Source: Limisphaerales bacterium
GTDB taxonomy: Bacteria; Verrucomicrobiota; Verrucomicrobiia; Limisphaerales; SXTU01
Assembly: GCA_009773355.1 (NCBI GenBank)
Contig: WRPG01000003.1
Location: 1 to 64,000 of the forward strand
Length of the DNA: 64,000 bases
Reading direction: 5' to 3'
This document shows, in pieces, positions 1-8,849 of this stretch. The notes under the pieces were generated by a model. It saw only the letters and a program-made list of their open reading frames with translations. It was not told the origin of the DNA and searched no databases. Numbering within the stretch: position 1 is the stretch's first letter; each line of letters starts with the position of its first letter. A program made the translations under genes and the position numbers.

Positions 1-2
1 GT

Positions 3-137
3 GGTCACGCCTGCGGCGAGGGCCGCGTGGGCCGGCTCCTGCGCACGCAAGGCCTGTGCGCCCGCCCCCGCCGCCGCTTCCATCCGCAGACCACGGACAG
101 CCGCCACGACGGCCCCATCGCGCCCAACCGCCTGGCC
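3..137 (+). pseudogene. IS3-family OrfB transposase remnant
   Basis: Frame 3 from the window edge reads a 45-codon piece containing GEGRVGRLLRTQGLCAR and then TTDSRHDGPIAPNRLA, which matches the HTH_21 region just before the DDE integrase core of IS3-family (IS150/IS2-type) OrfB proteins. The similarity stops abruptly at base 137, where an IS110-type sequence starts in another frame. The DDE catalytic core is therefore missing and the piece cannot be active. The upstream end lies outside the window. Confidence 0.7.
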
Positions 138-675
138 ACCCGCCGAAGCAGTGGTGCGCCCCGTCGTGCGCCAGGTCATCCGCAGTCTCCAAACACAAAT
201 CGCCAAGCTGGACGCGCAACTGGCCGCCACCTTGCAGGCCGACCCCGAACTCCACCGCCAGGCCCAGCGCCTGCGCACCATCCCCGCCGTGGGCCCCGTG
301 CTCTGCGCCGGCCTGCTGGCCGAACTGCCCGCCGACCTGCGGGACGCCCGCGCCGCCACCGCCTACGCCGGCCTCAACCCCCGCCACCGCGAAAGTGGCA
401 GCCGCGTGCGCGGCCGCACTAGCCTGAGCAAAATCGGCAACGCCCGCCTGCGCCGCCTCCTCTACGTGCCGGCCCTGGCCGGGTTGCAATACAACCCCGT
501 GCTGCGCGCCCAAGCGCAGCGCCTCGCCGCCCGGGGCAAGACCGGCAAAATCCTGGTCGGGGCACTCATGCGCAAACTCCTCTGTCTCTGCGTGGGGGTG
601 CTGCGCTCTGGCCAACCGTGGAACCCAACCGGTCGCCCCAACCCCACGACTTCCGGACTGAAGCCTTCTCCTTAA
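138..675 (+). pseudogene. IS110-family transposase, C-terminal fragment
   Basis: Frame 1 encodes the C-terminal half of an IS110/IS116/IS902 transposase. Visible are an approximately 30-residue helical stretch (LQTQIAKLDAQLAATLQ), the IPAVGPVLCAGLLAELP helix-hairpin segment, AYAGLNPRHRESGSRVRG, SKIGNARLRRLLY and the closing RKLLCLCVGVLRSGQPWNP, ending at a TAA. The N-terminal DEDD RuvC-like catalytic domain is absent; its place is taken by an IS3-type remnant in a different frame. The fragment is inferred to be dead. It borders the 3' end of the convergent exported dehydrogenase gene. Confidence 0.8.
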
Positions 676-777
676 TAGCGCCTTTTCTTCTTCCCTTCCC
701 AAGACCGTATCTACGGCGCTGGGCAGCTCGATTTCGGAGTTCGGGCTGCACCAAACTTTGAAGGAGCCTGCCGCACC

Positions 778-795
778 GGGGACAAGAGTGTCCCC
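778..795 (-). terminator. Small hairpin downstream of the dehydrogenase gene
   Basis: GGGGACA and TGTCCCC form a perfect 7-bp stem with a four-base loop, 12 bases past the stop codon of the minus-strand gene. There is no T-tract, so it is at best a weak or Rho-assisted terminator. Confidence 0.3.
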
Positions 796-806
796 ATCAC
801 AGCGCG

Positions 807-3800
807 TTACAGCGCGCCGAGCGCGATGGCGGCGAGCGCGTCGTCCTTTTCCTTGCACTTGGGGATGAAGTCCAGCGCGCGGAGGCAACGGTCGCGGTCG
901 GTGGTGGTGGTGGACTTGTCGAGGGCGAGCTTGCCGAGCAGTTCGGCGGCCTTCGGGGTGCGTGAACGCCAGATGACTTCACGGGCACCGGGAGTCTTCC
1001 ACCGGTCACCGACCGCGCCAAGCCACGCGGCGAAGAACTTTTCCTCCTGCCGGTCGGCGGCGATGCCCAGCGCCTCAACATACCAACGATCCTTGCCATC
1101 GTGCTGCTGCGCGAGCTGCGCCCAGAGTGCGGGCGCTTTGGGCGAGGAGTTGTGCCGCAGGGCAATGGCGCACTCGCGCCGGACGAGCGGCGAGGCGTCC
1201 TTCACCAGCTTCTCGACGAAGGGAATCACATCGAGCTGATACATGCGGGCGATGCGGAGGCCGACGGCGCGGACATCATCGGACTCGTCTGAGAGCGCCC
1301 CGGCAGCGGCGGAGGGCGCGTTGCCGTTGTGAAGGGCGGCGATCAGCCAGCGGGCACGGGCGCGGAGGCGTGGATCGGCGTCGCTGGCGAGCCTGACCAA
1401 CGCAGGCTCGGCCTTGGCCGGCATCTGCTTCATTGCCTGCCAGGCGACGTAACGCGTGGCGAAGTTCGGGCTTTTGAACGCCTCGATGCAGCCCGCCGGC
1501 GTGCTGAAGTCGAACTTGGGCACCTTGTAGCCCGTGTGGCCCTTGGGTGTGACGCGGAAGAGGCGGCCCCGGTCCAAGTCCTGCATGTTGTGCCCGCCGA
1601 CGCCGGGGTCATACCAGTCCGCGACGATGAGCGAGCCGTCGGGTGCGACCTTCACGTCGGCCGGGCGGAACCAGCGGTCGCGCGCGCCTTCGAGCACGTT
1701 CACGATGCGCGCCCGGTAGCCCGCGCCGTCGCGCTCGACCGGATACGCGCGCGTGACGTTCGGGCCGGCGTCGCAGTGGATGACCTGCCCGCGAAACTCG
1801 GCGGGGAGCAGGCTGCCCTCATACACCGTGAGGCCCGTGGGCGAGCCGCCGCCGGTGTTGAGCAGGTTGGGCACGACGCCGGGGTCGTCGAGGTGCCAGT
1901 GGTAGCGGAACTTCTGGTCGTCGGGCAGCTTCGCGCTGGTGCTCGCCTTCTTCCACGCCTCGTTCCAGCCCGCGCCGCTCAACTCGTCGCGGTAGCCGTA
2001 GTTGCCGAACTCCATCACGTAGTTGATGCGCACGCCACGGTTGCCGTCGTCGTCGTTGTCCGACTGCCAGAGCGTGCCGAAGCTGTCCACGGCGACCATC
2101 CAGTTGTTGCGGAAGTTCCAGCCCAGCGTCTCAAAGCGCGAGCCGTCGAGGTTGCAGCGGAAGACCATGCCTTCGAGATACGGCTTGCGCTTGTCCTCCA
2201 CGCGGTTGCCCGCGAGGTCCACGATCACCTCGCCCTTCGCGTCCTTGATCTGCTTCCCGGCGTTGCCAAAGTTGAAATAGAAACGCCCGTCCGGCCCGAA
2301 CGTGAACGCGTGGATGCCGTGGTCGTGCTGCGCGCCGGAGATGCCGCTGAACAGGACTTCCTCCTTGTCCGCCCTGTCATCGCCGTCGGTGTCGGTGAGG
2401 ACGAAGACCTTGTCACCGCAGCTCACGATGGCGCGCGTGCCCTTGCCGTCCGGCGTGCCAAGCACGCAGACGCCGTGCGCGGAATCGAACTGCGTGCCCT
2501 GCGCGAAGACCTTCACCTTGTCGGCCTTCCCGTCGCCGTTGGCGTCCTCGAGGATGAGGATGCGGTCGCCCTCGGGGCGCTTGCCCTTGTGGCGGCGGTA
2601 GTTCACCACCTCGCACACCCACACGCGCCCGCGATGGTCAATGTCCGTGCTGGTCGGGTTGAGCATCATCGGCTCGAAGGCGAACAGCTCCGCCTGCAAC
2701 GCCGGGTGAACGTCGAGGTTCGGCACGGCCTTCCCCGGTTCGCGATTGACCGTGTCCACGGCGGCGACGCGCTTCTGCGTGACGCTGTAGAGGTCGGGCT
2801 GCGCGGCGAAGACGAGGAACTGCACGGTGCTGCCGCCGCCCTGGTCGCTGCCGCCGTTGTCGAGGCCGGCGCGGGCCTTGAAGCGGGTGAACTTGTGGCC
2901 CTCGGGCAGCGTGTAGCTGATGAGCGAGTTCGCGTGCGTGCCAATGCCGTGGCTGACGGATTTGCCGGCGACCTTGAGCGGGTCGCCCTTCGCGTTCGCG
3001 CCGACGCGCGCCTGGCCCCACTGGGCGTTGGCCGCCGCCCACTTCAGGTCTGTCAACTTCGTCTCCTTGCCGCCCGCGTCCACGAGGCGCGGCTCGATCC
3101 AGTCCGCCCAGTCGGCGGTGTAGCCATCGCCCGCGTCAGTGACGACGAGGTGCAGCTCCTTCCAGCCCGCGATGTCCACATCCACGTCCACCGCGTGACC
3201 AGCGGTCTGCTTGGTGACGACGGCGCTCTCGAAGGCGGCCTTGCGGGCGGCGGCTTTCGCGGCCTTCTCCGCCTTGGGGCTTTCCGCCTGCTTCGGCTGG
3301 GCAGGCTTGGAGGCCGGGGCCTTGGGCGCGGGTTTCGGATCGAGGTTTGCCATCAGCTCCGCCTGCGTGACCTTGGATTCGACGCCGTTCCTGGGGACTT
3401 CGACTTTCGCCAGCCAGAGCAGCGCGTTGAGCACGACCTTGCGCTGGTTGTCATTGCCCCAGTTCAGGTGGAAGTGGCCGCCGGTGAAGCCGAAGCCACG
3501 TCCGCCGTCGGGCCGTTCGACCGCCCACATCATGATCTCGTCGCGGCCCTTCGCGGCCTGGATGTGCGGGTAAGGCCCCTTGGGATAAACGTAGGGGCCG
3601 TCGCGGACGGCGTCGCTCGGCTTGGCGACGAGGATGGGCTTCACGCCGGCCGGGTCGTCACGGAAGCGCATGTTGAAATACCACTCGTCCTTCGAGCTGA
3701 ACGGCTGCACGCCGCGCGTGATCGGGTGCGTGATGAACGACTTGTAGTCCGGCTCCCAGATCGGATTGCAGGAGAAGCTGTTCTCGTAGTAGCCGCCGAT

Positions 3801-4202
3801 CCAGTCCTTGAACTCCGCGCCGCCCTTGTCCTTGAGCACCTCCACGCCGTAATGGCCGCAGCCGAAGCCGACGCCCCGTTTGATGAGGGCGGCGAGCGTT
3901 TCCTTGTGGTTGCCCTGCACGGCGGGGTGGCCGCCGCCGCCGTCGGCGTAGATGAAGACGGCGTCCGCACCCGCGAACACCTTCTCATCGCTCACCCAGC
4001 CGTTCGTGTGAACCTCGACCGCGAGGCCGGGGACGCCCCTGAGGCACTTCTCCAGCAGCAGCGAGCCGGCCCGGAACTCGTGCATGAGCGGCGGGTGGCT
4101 GGGCTTGCCGGCGATGATGACGAGCTTGCGGGGCTTGTCTGCGGCGAGGGCGGTGAGGGCGGCGGCGAAGACAAAAGCGGCGAGCAGCAATGGACGTTTC
4201 AT
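807..4202 (-). CDS. Exported ThuA / NPCBM / membrane-bound dehydrogenase-type protein
   Basis: This 1131-residue protein starts with a signal peptide (MKRPLLLAAFVFAAALTALA). A ThuA-like domain covers about residues 25-265. An Ala/Lys/Pro-rich linker (about 285-330) leads to an NPCBM-type carbohydrate-binding domain (about 330-470), then the PVC membrane-bound dehydrogenase beta-propeller (about 490-880), which carries calcium-type loops DANGDGKAD and DTDGDDRAD. HEAT-like repeats fill the rest. Family knowledge suggests periplasmic oxidation of a sugar or related polyol, but the substrate cannot be read from the sequence. Many PVC homologues end in a CxxCH cytochrome c domain; this one stops after the HEAT repeats, close to transposase debris, so C-terminal truncation is possible. 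The ATG at 4202 is clear. Confidence 0.85.
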   Translation of the reverse strand: MKRPLLLAAFVFAAALTALAADKPRKLVIIAGKPSHPPLMHEFRAGSLLLEKCLRGVPGLAVEVHTNGWVSDEKVFAGADAVFIYADGGGGHPAVQGNHKETLAALIKRGVGFGCGHYGVEVLKDKGGAEFKDWIGGYYENSFSCNPIWEPDYKSFITHPITRGVQPFSSKDEWYFNMRFRDDPAGVKPILVAKPSDAVRDGPYVYPKGPYPHIQAAKGRDEIMMWAVERPDGGRGFGFTGGHFHLNWGNDNQRKVVLNALLWLAKVEVPRNGVESKVTQAELMANLDPKPAPKAPASKPAQPKQAESPKAEKAAKAAARKAAFESAVVTKQTAGHAVDVDVDIAGWKELHLVVTDAGDGYTADWADWIEPRLVDAGGKETKLTDLKWAAANAQWGQARVGANAKGDPLKVAGKSVSHGIGTHANSLISYTLPEGHKFTRFKARAGLDNGGSDQGGGSTVQFLVFAAQPDLYSVTQKRVAAVDTVNREPGKAVPNLDVHPALQAELFAFEPMMLNPTSTDIDHRGRVWVCEVVNYRRHKGKRPEGDRILILEDANGDGKADKVKVFAQGTQFDSAHGVCVLGTPDGKGTRAIVSCGDKVFVLTDTDGDDRADKEEVLFSGISGAQHDHGIHAFTFGPDGRFYFNFGNAGKQIKDAKGEVIVDLAGNRVEDKRKPYLEGMVFRCNLDGSRFETLGWNFRNNWMVAVDSFGTLWQSDNDDDGNRGVRINYVMEFGNYGYRDELSGAGWNEAWKKASTSAKLPDDQKFRYHWHLDDPGVVPNLLNTGGGSPTGLTVYEGSLLPAEFRGQVIHCDAGPNVTRAYPVERDGAGYRARIVNVLEGARDRWFRPADVKVAPDGSLIVADWYDPGVGGHNMQDLDRGRLFRVTPKGHTGYKVPKFDFSTPAGCIEAFKSPNFATRYVAWQAMKQMPAKAEPALVRLASDADPRLRARARWLIAALHNGNAPSAAAGALSDESDDVRAVGLRIARMYQLDVIPFVEKLVKDASPLVRRECAIALRHNSSPKAPALWAQLAQQHDGKDRWYVEALGIAADRQEEKFFAAWLGAVGDRWKTPGAREVIWRSRTPKAAELLGKLALDKSTTTTDRDRCLRALDFIPKCKEKDDALAAIALGAL

Positions 4203-4284
4203 GACGATGTGCCGGGCAGCTTAGGAAATCGCCCCGGCTTGGGAAGGAGAGAATTCTCGCGCCGGTCACCGCCAGGCCCCGCGC

Positions 4285-5787
4285 TCAGGGCAGCGGCAGC
4301 CGCAGCGGTTCCGTGGTGCCTTCAATCGAAAGGACCACGGCGCTCCGCTCGACCGCCTCGCAGCGGGCCTTGCGCTGCGCGCCGCCGGACGGGAAGACGA
4401 GTTCCGTGCCGGGCGAGACGGTGTAGGTGGACGGGCCGATTTGCAGGAGCGCGGTGCTGCGCTTCGAGGTGATGGTGATGTTCTTCACCGCGACGGCCAG
4501 GTCGCCGAGCTTGGTTTCCGGCCCCCGCGCGGCGGGAGCCGGGGCTGGGGCGGTGGCCGGCGCGACGGCGGGAGAGGCCGGGGCCGGCTTCGAGCTGGCG
4601 GCGGCGTTTGCTGGTGGCGGGGGCGCCGGGCTGGCGGGGGCGGTGGTCTTCGGCGGTGCGGCGGCGACCGGGGCGGGGGAGTAACTTTCGGCCACCAGCT
4701 TGGCGACCTTGTCATTGAGCGCCACCGCGCCGGTCACGTCGCGGATGATGCCCTGCTTGTCCACGAGCCACATCGAGGGGAAGTGCTGGACGCCGTAGCG
4801 GCGGAGGTTCGGCACCTCGCCGGAGCGGCCCTCCAGAAGCTGCGGCCATGTCAGGCCCTTGGCCTTGACCACGCGTTCCAGATCGGCCCGTGAGTCGTCG
4901 CCGCTGACACCGATGATTTCAAAGCCCTGCTTGTTGTAGCGCTCATAGACTGACTTCACGTTGGGAATCTCCGCCATGCACGGCGGGCACCAGGTCGCCC
5001 AGAAATCAATCAGCAGCACCTTGCCGCGCAGCTTGTCGGTGTCCACTTCGCGCCCGTCAATGGCCTTGAACTTCAGCGCGGGGAAGGGCTTGCCGAGCCA
5101 GTGGAGATACGCGGCGTCCTGCGGTGCGCCCGGAGGCGCGATGGGGCCGCCGGGCTTGGTCGCGGCGGTGGGCTTGGCCGGCTCGTCGCCGCTCCGGTCG
5201 AGCGCGGCCTTGTTCTCGAAGACCCCGCGCGCGGCGTTGACGGGGTTGCCGGTTTCCTTGAGCAGCGCGGTGATCTTCCGGTCCAGGCCCGCGCCGGCGC
5301 TGATGAAGCGGATGACGCCGTTGCGGTCGAGCAGCCACATGGAAGGCCAGTGCCGGATGCCGAAGGTCTTGCCCGGCGCGGCCTCCTGCCCGCCGCCGTC
5401 GAAGTATTGCGGCCACCGGAGGTTCTCGCGTTTCACCACGTCCTCCAGCCGCTGCCGGTCCGCGTCGAAGCTGATGCCGACGATCTCGAAGCCTTCCTTG
5501 TTGTAGCGCTCGTAGGCGGCGCGGACGTGGGGAATTTCCTCAATGCACGGCGGGCACCACGTCGCCCAGAAGTCGAGGAGGACGACCTTGCCATTGAGTT
5601 TCTCCAAGTCCACCTCGCGGCCGTCGAGGGCCTTGAACTTCAGCGGCGGGCTGGGCTTGCCGACCATCGGCAGGTAGCGCTCGTCGGACTGGACGAGCAA
5701 TTCCTCCTTGCCGTCGGCGCGCTTGCAGGCGATGAGGGTGGCGGCGAGCAGTGCAATCAGCAGCAGGCGGGACAAAAGCGGTTGCAT
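4285..5787 (-). CDS. Lipoprotein with two tandem TlpA/ResA-like thioredoxin domains
   Basis: The 500-residue product begins with a lipoprotein signal whose lipobox ends LIAC at Cys21. Two complete TlpA-like redoxin domains follow, each with WATWCPPC: the first pair is Cys78/Cys81 and the second lies near residue 270. Both domains keep the upstream LDGREVD / IDGREVD strand and the KVVLLDFWATW core. A Pro/Ala-rich linker of about 60 residues separates them from a small C-terminal domain of roughly 75 residues (LGDLAVAVKNITITSKR) that I do not recognise. The expected role is disulphide reduction or cytochrome c maturation at the periplasmic face. The duplication within one chain is unusual; most family members have one domain. 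Confidence 0.88.
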   Translation of the reverse strand: MQPLLSRLLLIALLAATLIACKRADGKEELLVQSDERYLPMVGKPSPPLKFKALDGREVDLEKLNGKVVLLDFWATWCPPCIEEIPHVRAAYERYNKEGFEIVGISFDADRQRLEDVVKRENLRWPQYFDGGGQEAAPGKTFGIRHWPSMWLLDRNGVIRFISAGAGLDRKITALLKETGNPVNAARGVFENKAALDRSGDEPAKPTAATKPGGPIAPPGAPQDAAYLHWLGKPFPALKFKAIDGREVDTDKLRGKVLLIDFWATWCPPCMAEIPNVKSVYERYNKQGFEIIGVSGDDSRADLERVVKAKGLTWPQLLEGRSGEVPNLRRYGVQHFPSMWLVDKQGIIRDVTGAVALNDKVAKLVAESYSPAPVAAAPPKTTAPASPAPPPPANAAASSKPAPASPAVAPATAPAPAPAARGPETKLGDLAVAVKNITITSKRSTALLQIGPSTYTVSPGTELVFPSGGAQRKARCEAVERSAVVLSIEGTTEPLRLPLP

Positions 5788-5799
5788 CAGAAGATCAGT

Positions 5800-7002
5800 T
5801 CACGTCGCCATCGCCGGTTTGCCGCCGAAGCCGCACAGCTCGCCGATGAACCGCCCGATGGCCTTCAGTCCGGCGATGATGCCCACGTCCGTCACGCCCC
5901 AGCCATACACCTGCGCGAGCGCGTCCTCGTGCGTGCTGTAGCGCGGCGGCAGCGTGAAGACGGCGGTGTGCTCCTCGCCGTTGGCCGCGACGATCTCACT
6001 GTGGAAGACGCCCTTGCCCACGGCGTAAGTCGCCTTCGGCAGCGTGAGCGTGCGCGGTGCCAGCAGGAGCCAGGGGCGGTAGGTGAAGACCAGTTCGCCG
6101 GCCTCGTTGCGCGCGAGCGTGCCGTAGGTGCGGATGGGCACCTGGTTGATTTCACGGGCGAGGAACATGGCGTTGCCCTTCGCGTCCGGCTTGAAGCGCG
6201 TTCGTCCGAACGTGAAGTAATCCCAGATGAACTGCGTGCCGCAGACCGTCAGCCGGAACGCCCAGCCCGCGAGGAAGTAGCTCGCAACGATGATGATGAG
6301 CGACCAGACCAAGCCCACCATCGGGTTCGCGAAGCCGGTGACGGTGACGGTGGAGAGCAGGAAGGTGCGGAACGCCTTCAGCCCCGCGTCCACCGTGCCG
6401 AAGGGGCTGATGAGGATGAGCATGTTGATGGCGTGGCCCGAAAGCCAGACGACGGCGAAGGCGATGATGGCGAAGGGCACCAAGAGGAGGTTCAGGATGC
6501 CGGAAATGCCGAGCGAGGCGAACATCGCGTTGCCGGCGATGGCCTCCTTCACCGCGTCCGAGCCAAACACGCTGGCGACGATGGGCACGAACGCGCCGGC
6601 GGCGACCAGGCCGCTGACCTTGTTCTCCAGCGCCTCGGCGACATCGAGCGGCTTCTTGAGCGCGGTGGGGATGACCACGCCGCCGGTGTCCTTGAGCGCG
6701 ACCGCGCCCACGAGCAGCAGCGCCGGCCCCCAGAACCACATCTGCGCGAACCACGGCAGCTTGTCGCGCTGGCTGGACTCGGTCTTGAAATACTTGAAGG
6801 CCCCGTAGGCGCTCGCGCCCAGCAGCGGCGAGATGGCGACGCCCGTGACGGTCGTGACGGTGTGGGCGATGTCCATGCCGGGCGTGGATTTGGCCGCCGG
6901 CGGGGCGGGCGCGGGCTTTGCCGCCGGCGGCTGGGCCGCGTGGGCGAGAACCAGGGCGAGACCGAGGACAAGCACCGCCAAGGGCCAGAATCGCTTCTTC
7001 AC
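5800..7002 (-). CDS. Integral membrane protein of unknown function
   Basis: A 400-residue protein is read from a GTG (MKKRFWPLAVLVLGLALVLA signal/TM segment); the frame stays open upstream, but the sequence there lacks protein character and overlaps the divergent gene. After a Pro/Ala-rich stretch come several hydrophobic segments: around TVTGVAISPLLGASAYGAF, the ILWG-like segments near residue 90, a central block of two or three helices and LVWSLIIIVASYFLAG. The C-terminal 150 residues are soluble (TRFKPDAKGNAMFLAREIN onward). It ends only 12 bases before the TlpA-like lipoprotein gene starts, so the two are probably cotranscribed. I cannot assign a function; a DUF4126-like fold is one possibility. 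Confidence 0.75.
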   Translation of the reverse strand: MKKRFWPLAVLVLGLALVLAHAAQPPAAKPAPAPPAAKSTPGMDIAHTVTTVTGVAISPLLGASAYGAFKYFKTESSQRDKLPWFAQMWFWGPALLLVGAVALKDTGGVVIPTALKKPLDVAEALENKVSGLVAAGAFVPIVASVFGSDAVKEAIAGNAMFASLGISGILNLLLVPFAIIAFAVVWLSGHAINMLILISPFGTVDAGLKAFRTFLLSTVTVTGFANPMVGLVWSLIIIVASYFLAGWAFRLTVCGTQFIWDYFTFGRTRFKPDAKGNAMFLAREINQVPIRTYGTLARNEAGELVFTYRPWLLLAPRTLTLPKATYAVGKGVFHSEIVAANGEEHTAVFTLPPRYSTHEDALAQVYGWGVTDVGIIAGLKAIGRFIGELCGFGGKPAMAT

Positions 7003-7135
7003 GCGGCCAAGGTTTGCCAGCGTCGGCGCTTTGGCAAGCCGCTTGTCGGCCGGGAGAGCGCGAAACCCCTGGGCGGCCGCCGTGGGCGGAAATTTTTGCG
7101 TGCGTTTTGGATGTCGGCGCGAATAATCCGCCGAC

Positions 7136-8398
7136 ATGACCATCTGGATTCTGGCTTTGGTTCTGTTTGGGGTTGTCGGCGCGCTGGGCCGGCAGGTGGG
7201 CGGCATCCGCATGGGGATTTCGCTCCTGGGCGTGATCGTGGCCTTGTTCGTCGCCGGGCCGCTCGCGCCGCATGTGCGCACGGCGCTCGGAGCCGTCGGC
7301 TTCAAGAACCCAGTCACCGTCTGGTCGCTGGCCGCGCCGCTGGCCTTTCTGGGCGTGATGCTGGTCTTCAACAGCATCGCAATGGCGGTCTACGTCAAGA
7401 TCAGCGGCTACTACAAGTTCCGCGCCACGGACGACGTGCGGATGCGCTGGGAGCGCATTGACAACGGGCTGGGCCTGAGCGCGGGATTGCTGGCGGCGGT
7501 GGTGTATCTGGTCGCGGCGTCCGCCTATATCTTCCACGTCGGCTACGTGACCGCCCAAGTCGAGTCGCCCACCGACAACCCGGTCTGGCTCAAGGTCGTG
7601 AACAAGCTGCGCGCCGATCTGAGCGGCACGAAGTTCGACCGCGTGGCGGCGGGGGTCGGGCAGGCCTCGCCGGCGTTTTTCCAGACGGCGGACGCCCTCG
7701 GACTGCTCTATCACAATCCCGACTTGCAGGCGCGGCTGCCAGACTACCCCCTGTTCATGTCCCTCGCCGAGCAAGGTGATCTGCAAGGCGTGTTCACCAA
7801 TGAACTCTACGCCGTGCTGTTGCCGGCCAGGACCAACATCTCCCTCATCCTCAAGGATCCGGGCACCAAGCAGGTCATCGCCAACGGGGAGGTTCAGCGG
7901 GTGATGGCGGAGCTGGACCTCGCCGACCTGCTGAACTTTCTCCGGACGGGCGGGTCCGAGAAATACGCCAAGGAGCCGCTGGTGGGCAAATGGCAGTTGG
8001 ACATCAACAGCACCGTCCGCCAATACGCGCAGGCCAACCCCAAGACCACCGTGGTCAACCAGAACCGGCTGCGGGCGCTGTTGCGCTACCGGATGTCCGA
8101 CTACGTCCTGTTGAGCACCCCGGACGAAAAGCTGTATGTGAAGGGCGCGCAAAAGCCCATCGGCAACTTCACCGCCGTGCTGGGCACGCTCTTCACCATC
8201 CCCCCCCAGGCCGCCAACCCTGAGGGCAAGCCGCCCACGTTGACCCTGGCGCAAGGCTCATGGAAGAAGGAGGGCGACAAATATCAGATCAGCATCCAGA
8301 GCGAGCAGGGTGAGAAAACCGCCGAGGTGTCCCTCACCGGCGGCAAGCTGGCCGTTCCGATTGGCAACAACACGCTGGTGTTTGCCAAGGTCAACTGA
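7136..8398 (+). CDS. Membrane protein with CvpA-like N-terminus, unknown function
   Basis: The 420-residue product starts MTIWILALVLFGVVGALGRQ and has four predicted membrane helices in its first 150 residues, an arrangement resembling CvpA-type proteins. The remainder is soluble and contains an amphipathic segment around residues 150-260 (AGVGQASPAFFQTADALGLL). The gene is divergent from the membrane protein at 5800-7002, with 133 bases between the start codons, so the two may share a regulatory region. No catalytic motif was recognised. Confidence 0.75.
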   Translation: MTIWILALVLFGVVGALGRQVGGIRMGISLLGVIVALFVAGPLAPHVRTALGAVGFKNPVTVWSLAAPLAFLGVMLVFNSIAMAVYVKISGYYKFRATDDVRMRWERIDNGLGLSAGLLAAVVYLVAASAYIFHVGYVTAQVESPTDNPVWLKVVNKLRADLSGTKFDRVAAGVGQASPAFFQTADALGLLYHNPDLQARLPDYPLFMSLAEQGDLQGVFTNELYAVLLPARTNISLILKDPGTKQVIANGEVQRVMAELDLADLLNFLRTGGSEKYAKEPLVGKWQLDINSTVRQYAQANPKTTVVNQNRLRALLRYRMSDYVLLSTPDEKLYVKGAQKPIGNFTAVLGTLFTIPPQAANPEGKPPTLTLAQGSWKKEGDKYQISIQSEQGEKTAEVSLTGGKLAVPIGNNTLVFAKVN

Positions 8399-8418
8399 CC
8401 GCCTTCGCGCCGGGCGGT
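8398..8418. terminator. Possible bidirectional hairpin between convergent genes
   Basis: ACCGCC (8398-8403) pairs with GGCGGT (8413-8418) around a nine-base loop, between the convergent genes ending at 8398 and 8430. No T-run follows on either strand, so support is weak. Confidence 0.3.
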
Positions 8419-8429
8419 GATGGGGGCGC

Positions 8430-8849
8430 CTACTTCTTGAACTCCGCCGGCTGCACCTGAAGCGTCGGCGTGTTGAACAAACCCGGCGGCGCGGCATTGG
8501 AGGCGATGAGCGTGCCGGGCTGGTTGGTGTCCGCCGGGGTGGCGGGGGTGGTCGCGACCTGCGGACGGGCTTGGGCGCCCGACTGTTTCGAGAACCAGAC
8601 TCCGCCCAGCACCAGCACGACGGCCACCGTCGCGTAACTGGTCGCCAGCGCGGGGGACAAATCCCACGTTTCCAGCCAGCGCCGCCAGAACGGCTCCGGG
8701 TGCGCTTCCGCGTGCGCGATGCGGGCGCGGACCTCGCCGGGCAGGCGGTCGAAATAGCCCGGCGGCGGCTCCTCGTGGCGCTTGAGCGCGAGGAGCTTTT
8801 TCACGGCTTCAAACTCGTCCGGGTTTTGCGGGGCCGGTTCCATAATCAC
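8430..8849 (-). CDS. Probable membrane anti-sigma factor
   Basis: The 139-residue protein has a charged N-terminal half (EFEAVKKLLALKRHEEPPPGYFD, LPGEVRARIAHAEAHPE) of the kind found at the start of many sigma-binding proteins, one membrane helix (ATSYATVAVVLVLGGVWF) and a short Thr/Pro-rich tail. Its start overlaps the stop of the ECF sigma gene as GTGA, giving translational coupling; an ATG two codons downstream at 8843 is an alternative start. The anti-sigma role is inferred from topology and position; no zinc-binding HxxxCxxC motif is present. Confidence 0.75.
   Translation of the reverse strand: MIMEPAPQNPDEFEAVKKLLALKRHEEPPPGYFDRLPGEVRARIAHAEAHPEPFWRRWLETWDLSPALATSYATVAVVLVLGGVWFSKQSGAQARPQVATTPATPADTNQPGTLIASNAAPPGLFNTPTLQVQPAEFKK

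Noticed and set aside
1329-4472. A 1047-codon open frame on the plus strand opposite the dehydrogenase gene
   Set aside because: It is an antisense shadow caused by high third-position GC; the translation is a Val/Arg/Glu/His-rich string without any domain, while the minus-strand protein has clear motifs.
5101-7461. A 786-codon plus-strand frame over the TlpA-like and membrane protein genes
   Set aside because: Low-complexity antisense translation; the minus-strand proteins have CPPC motifs, signal peptides and membrane helices.
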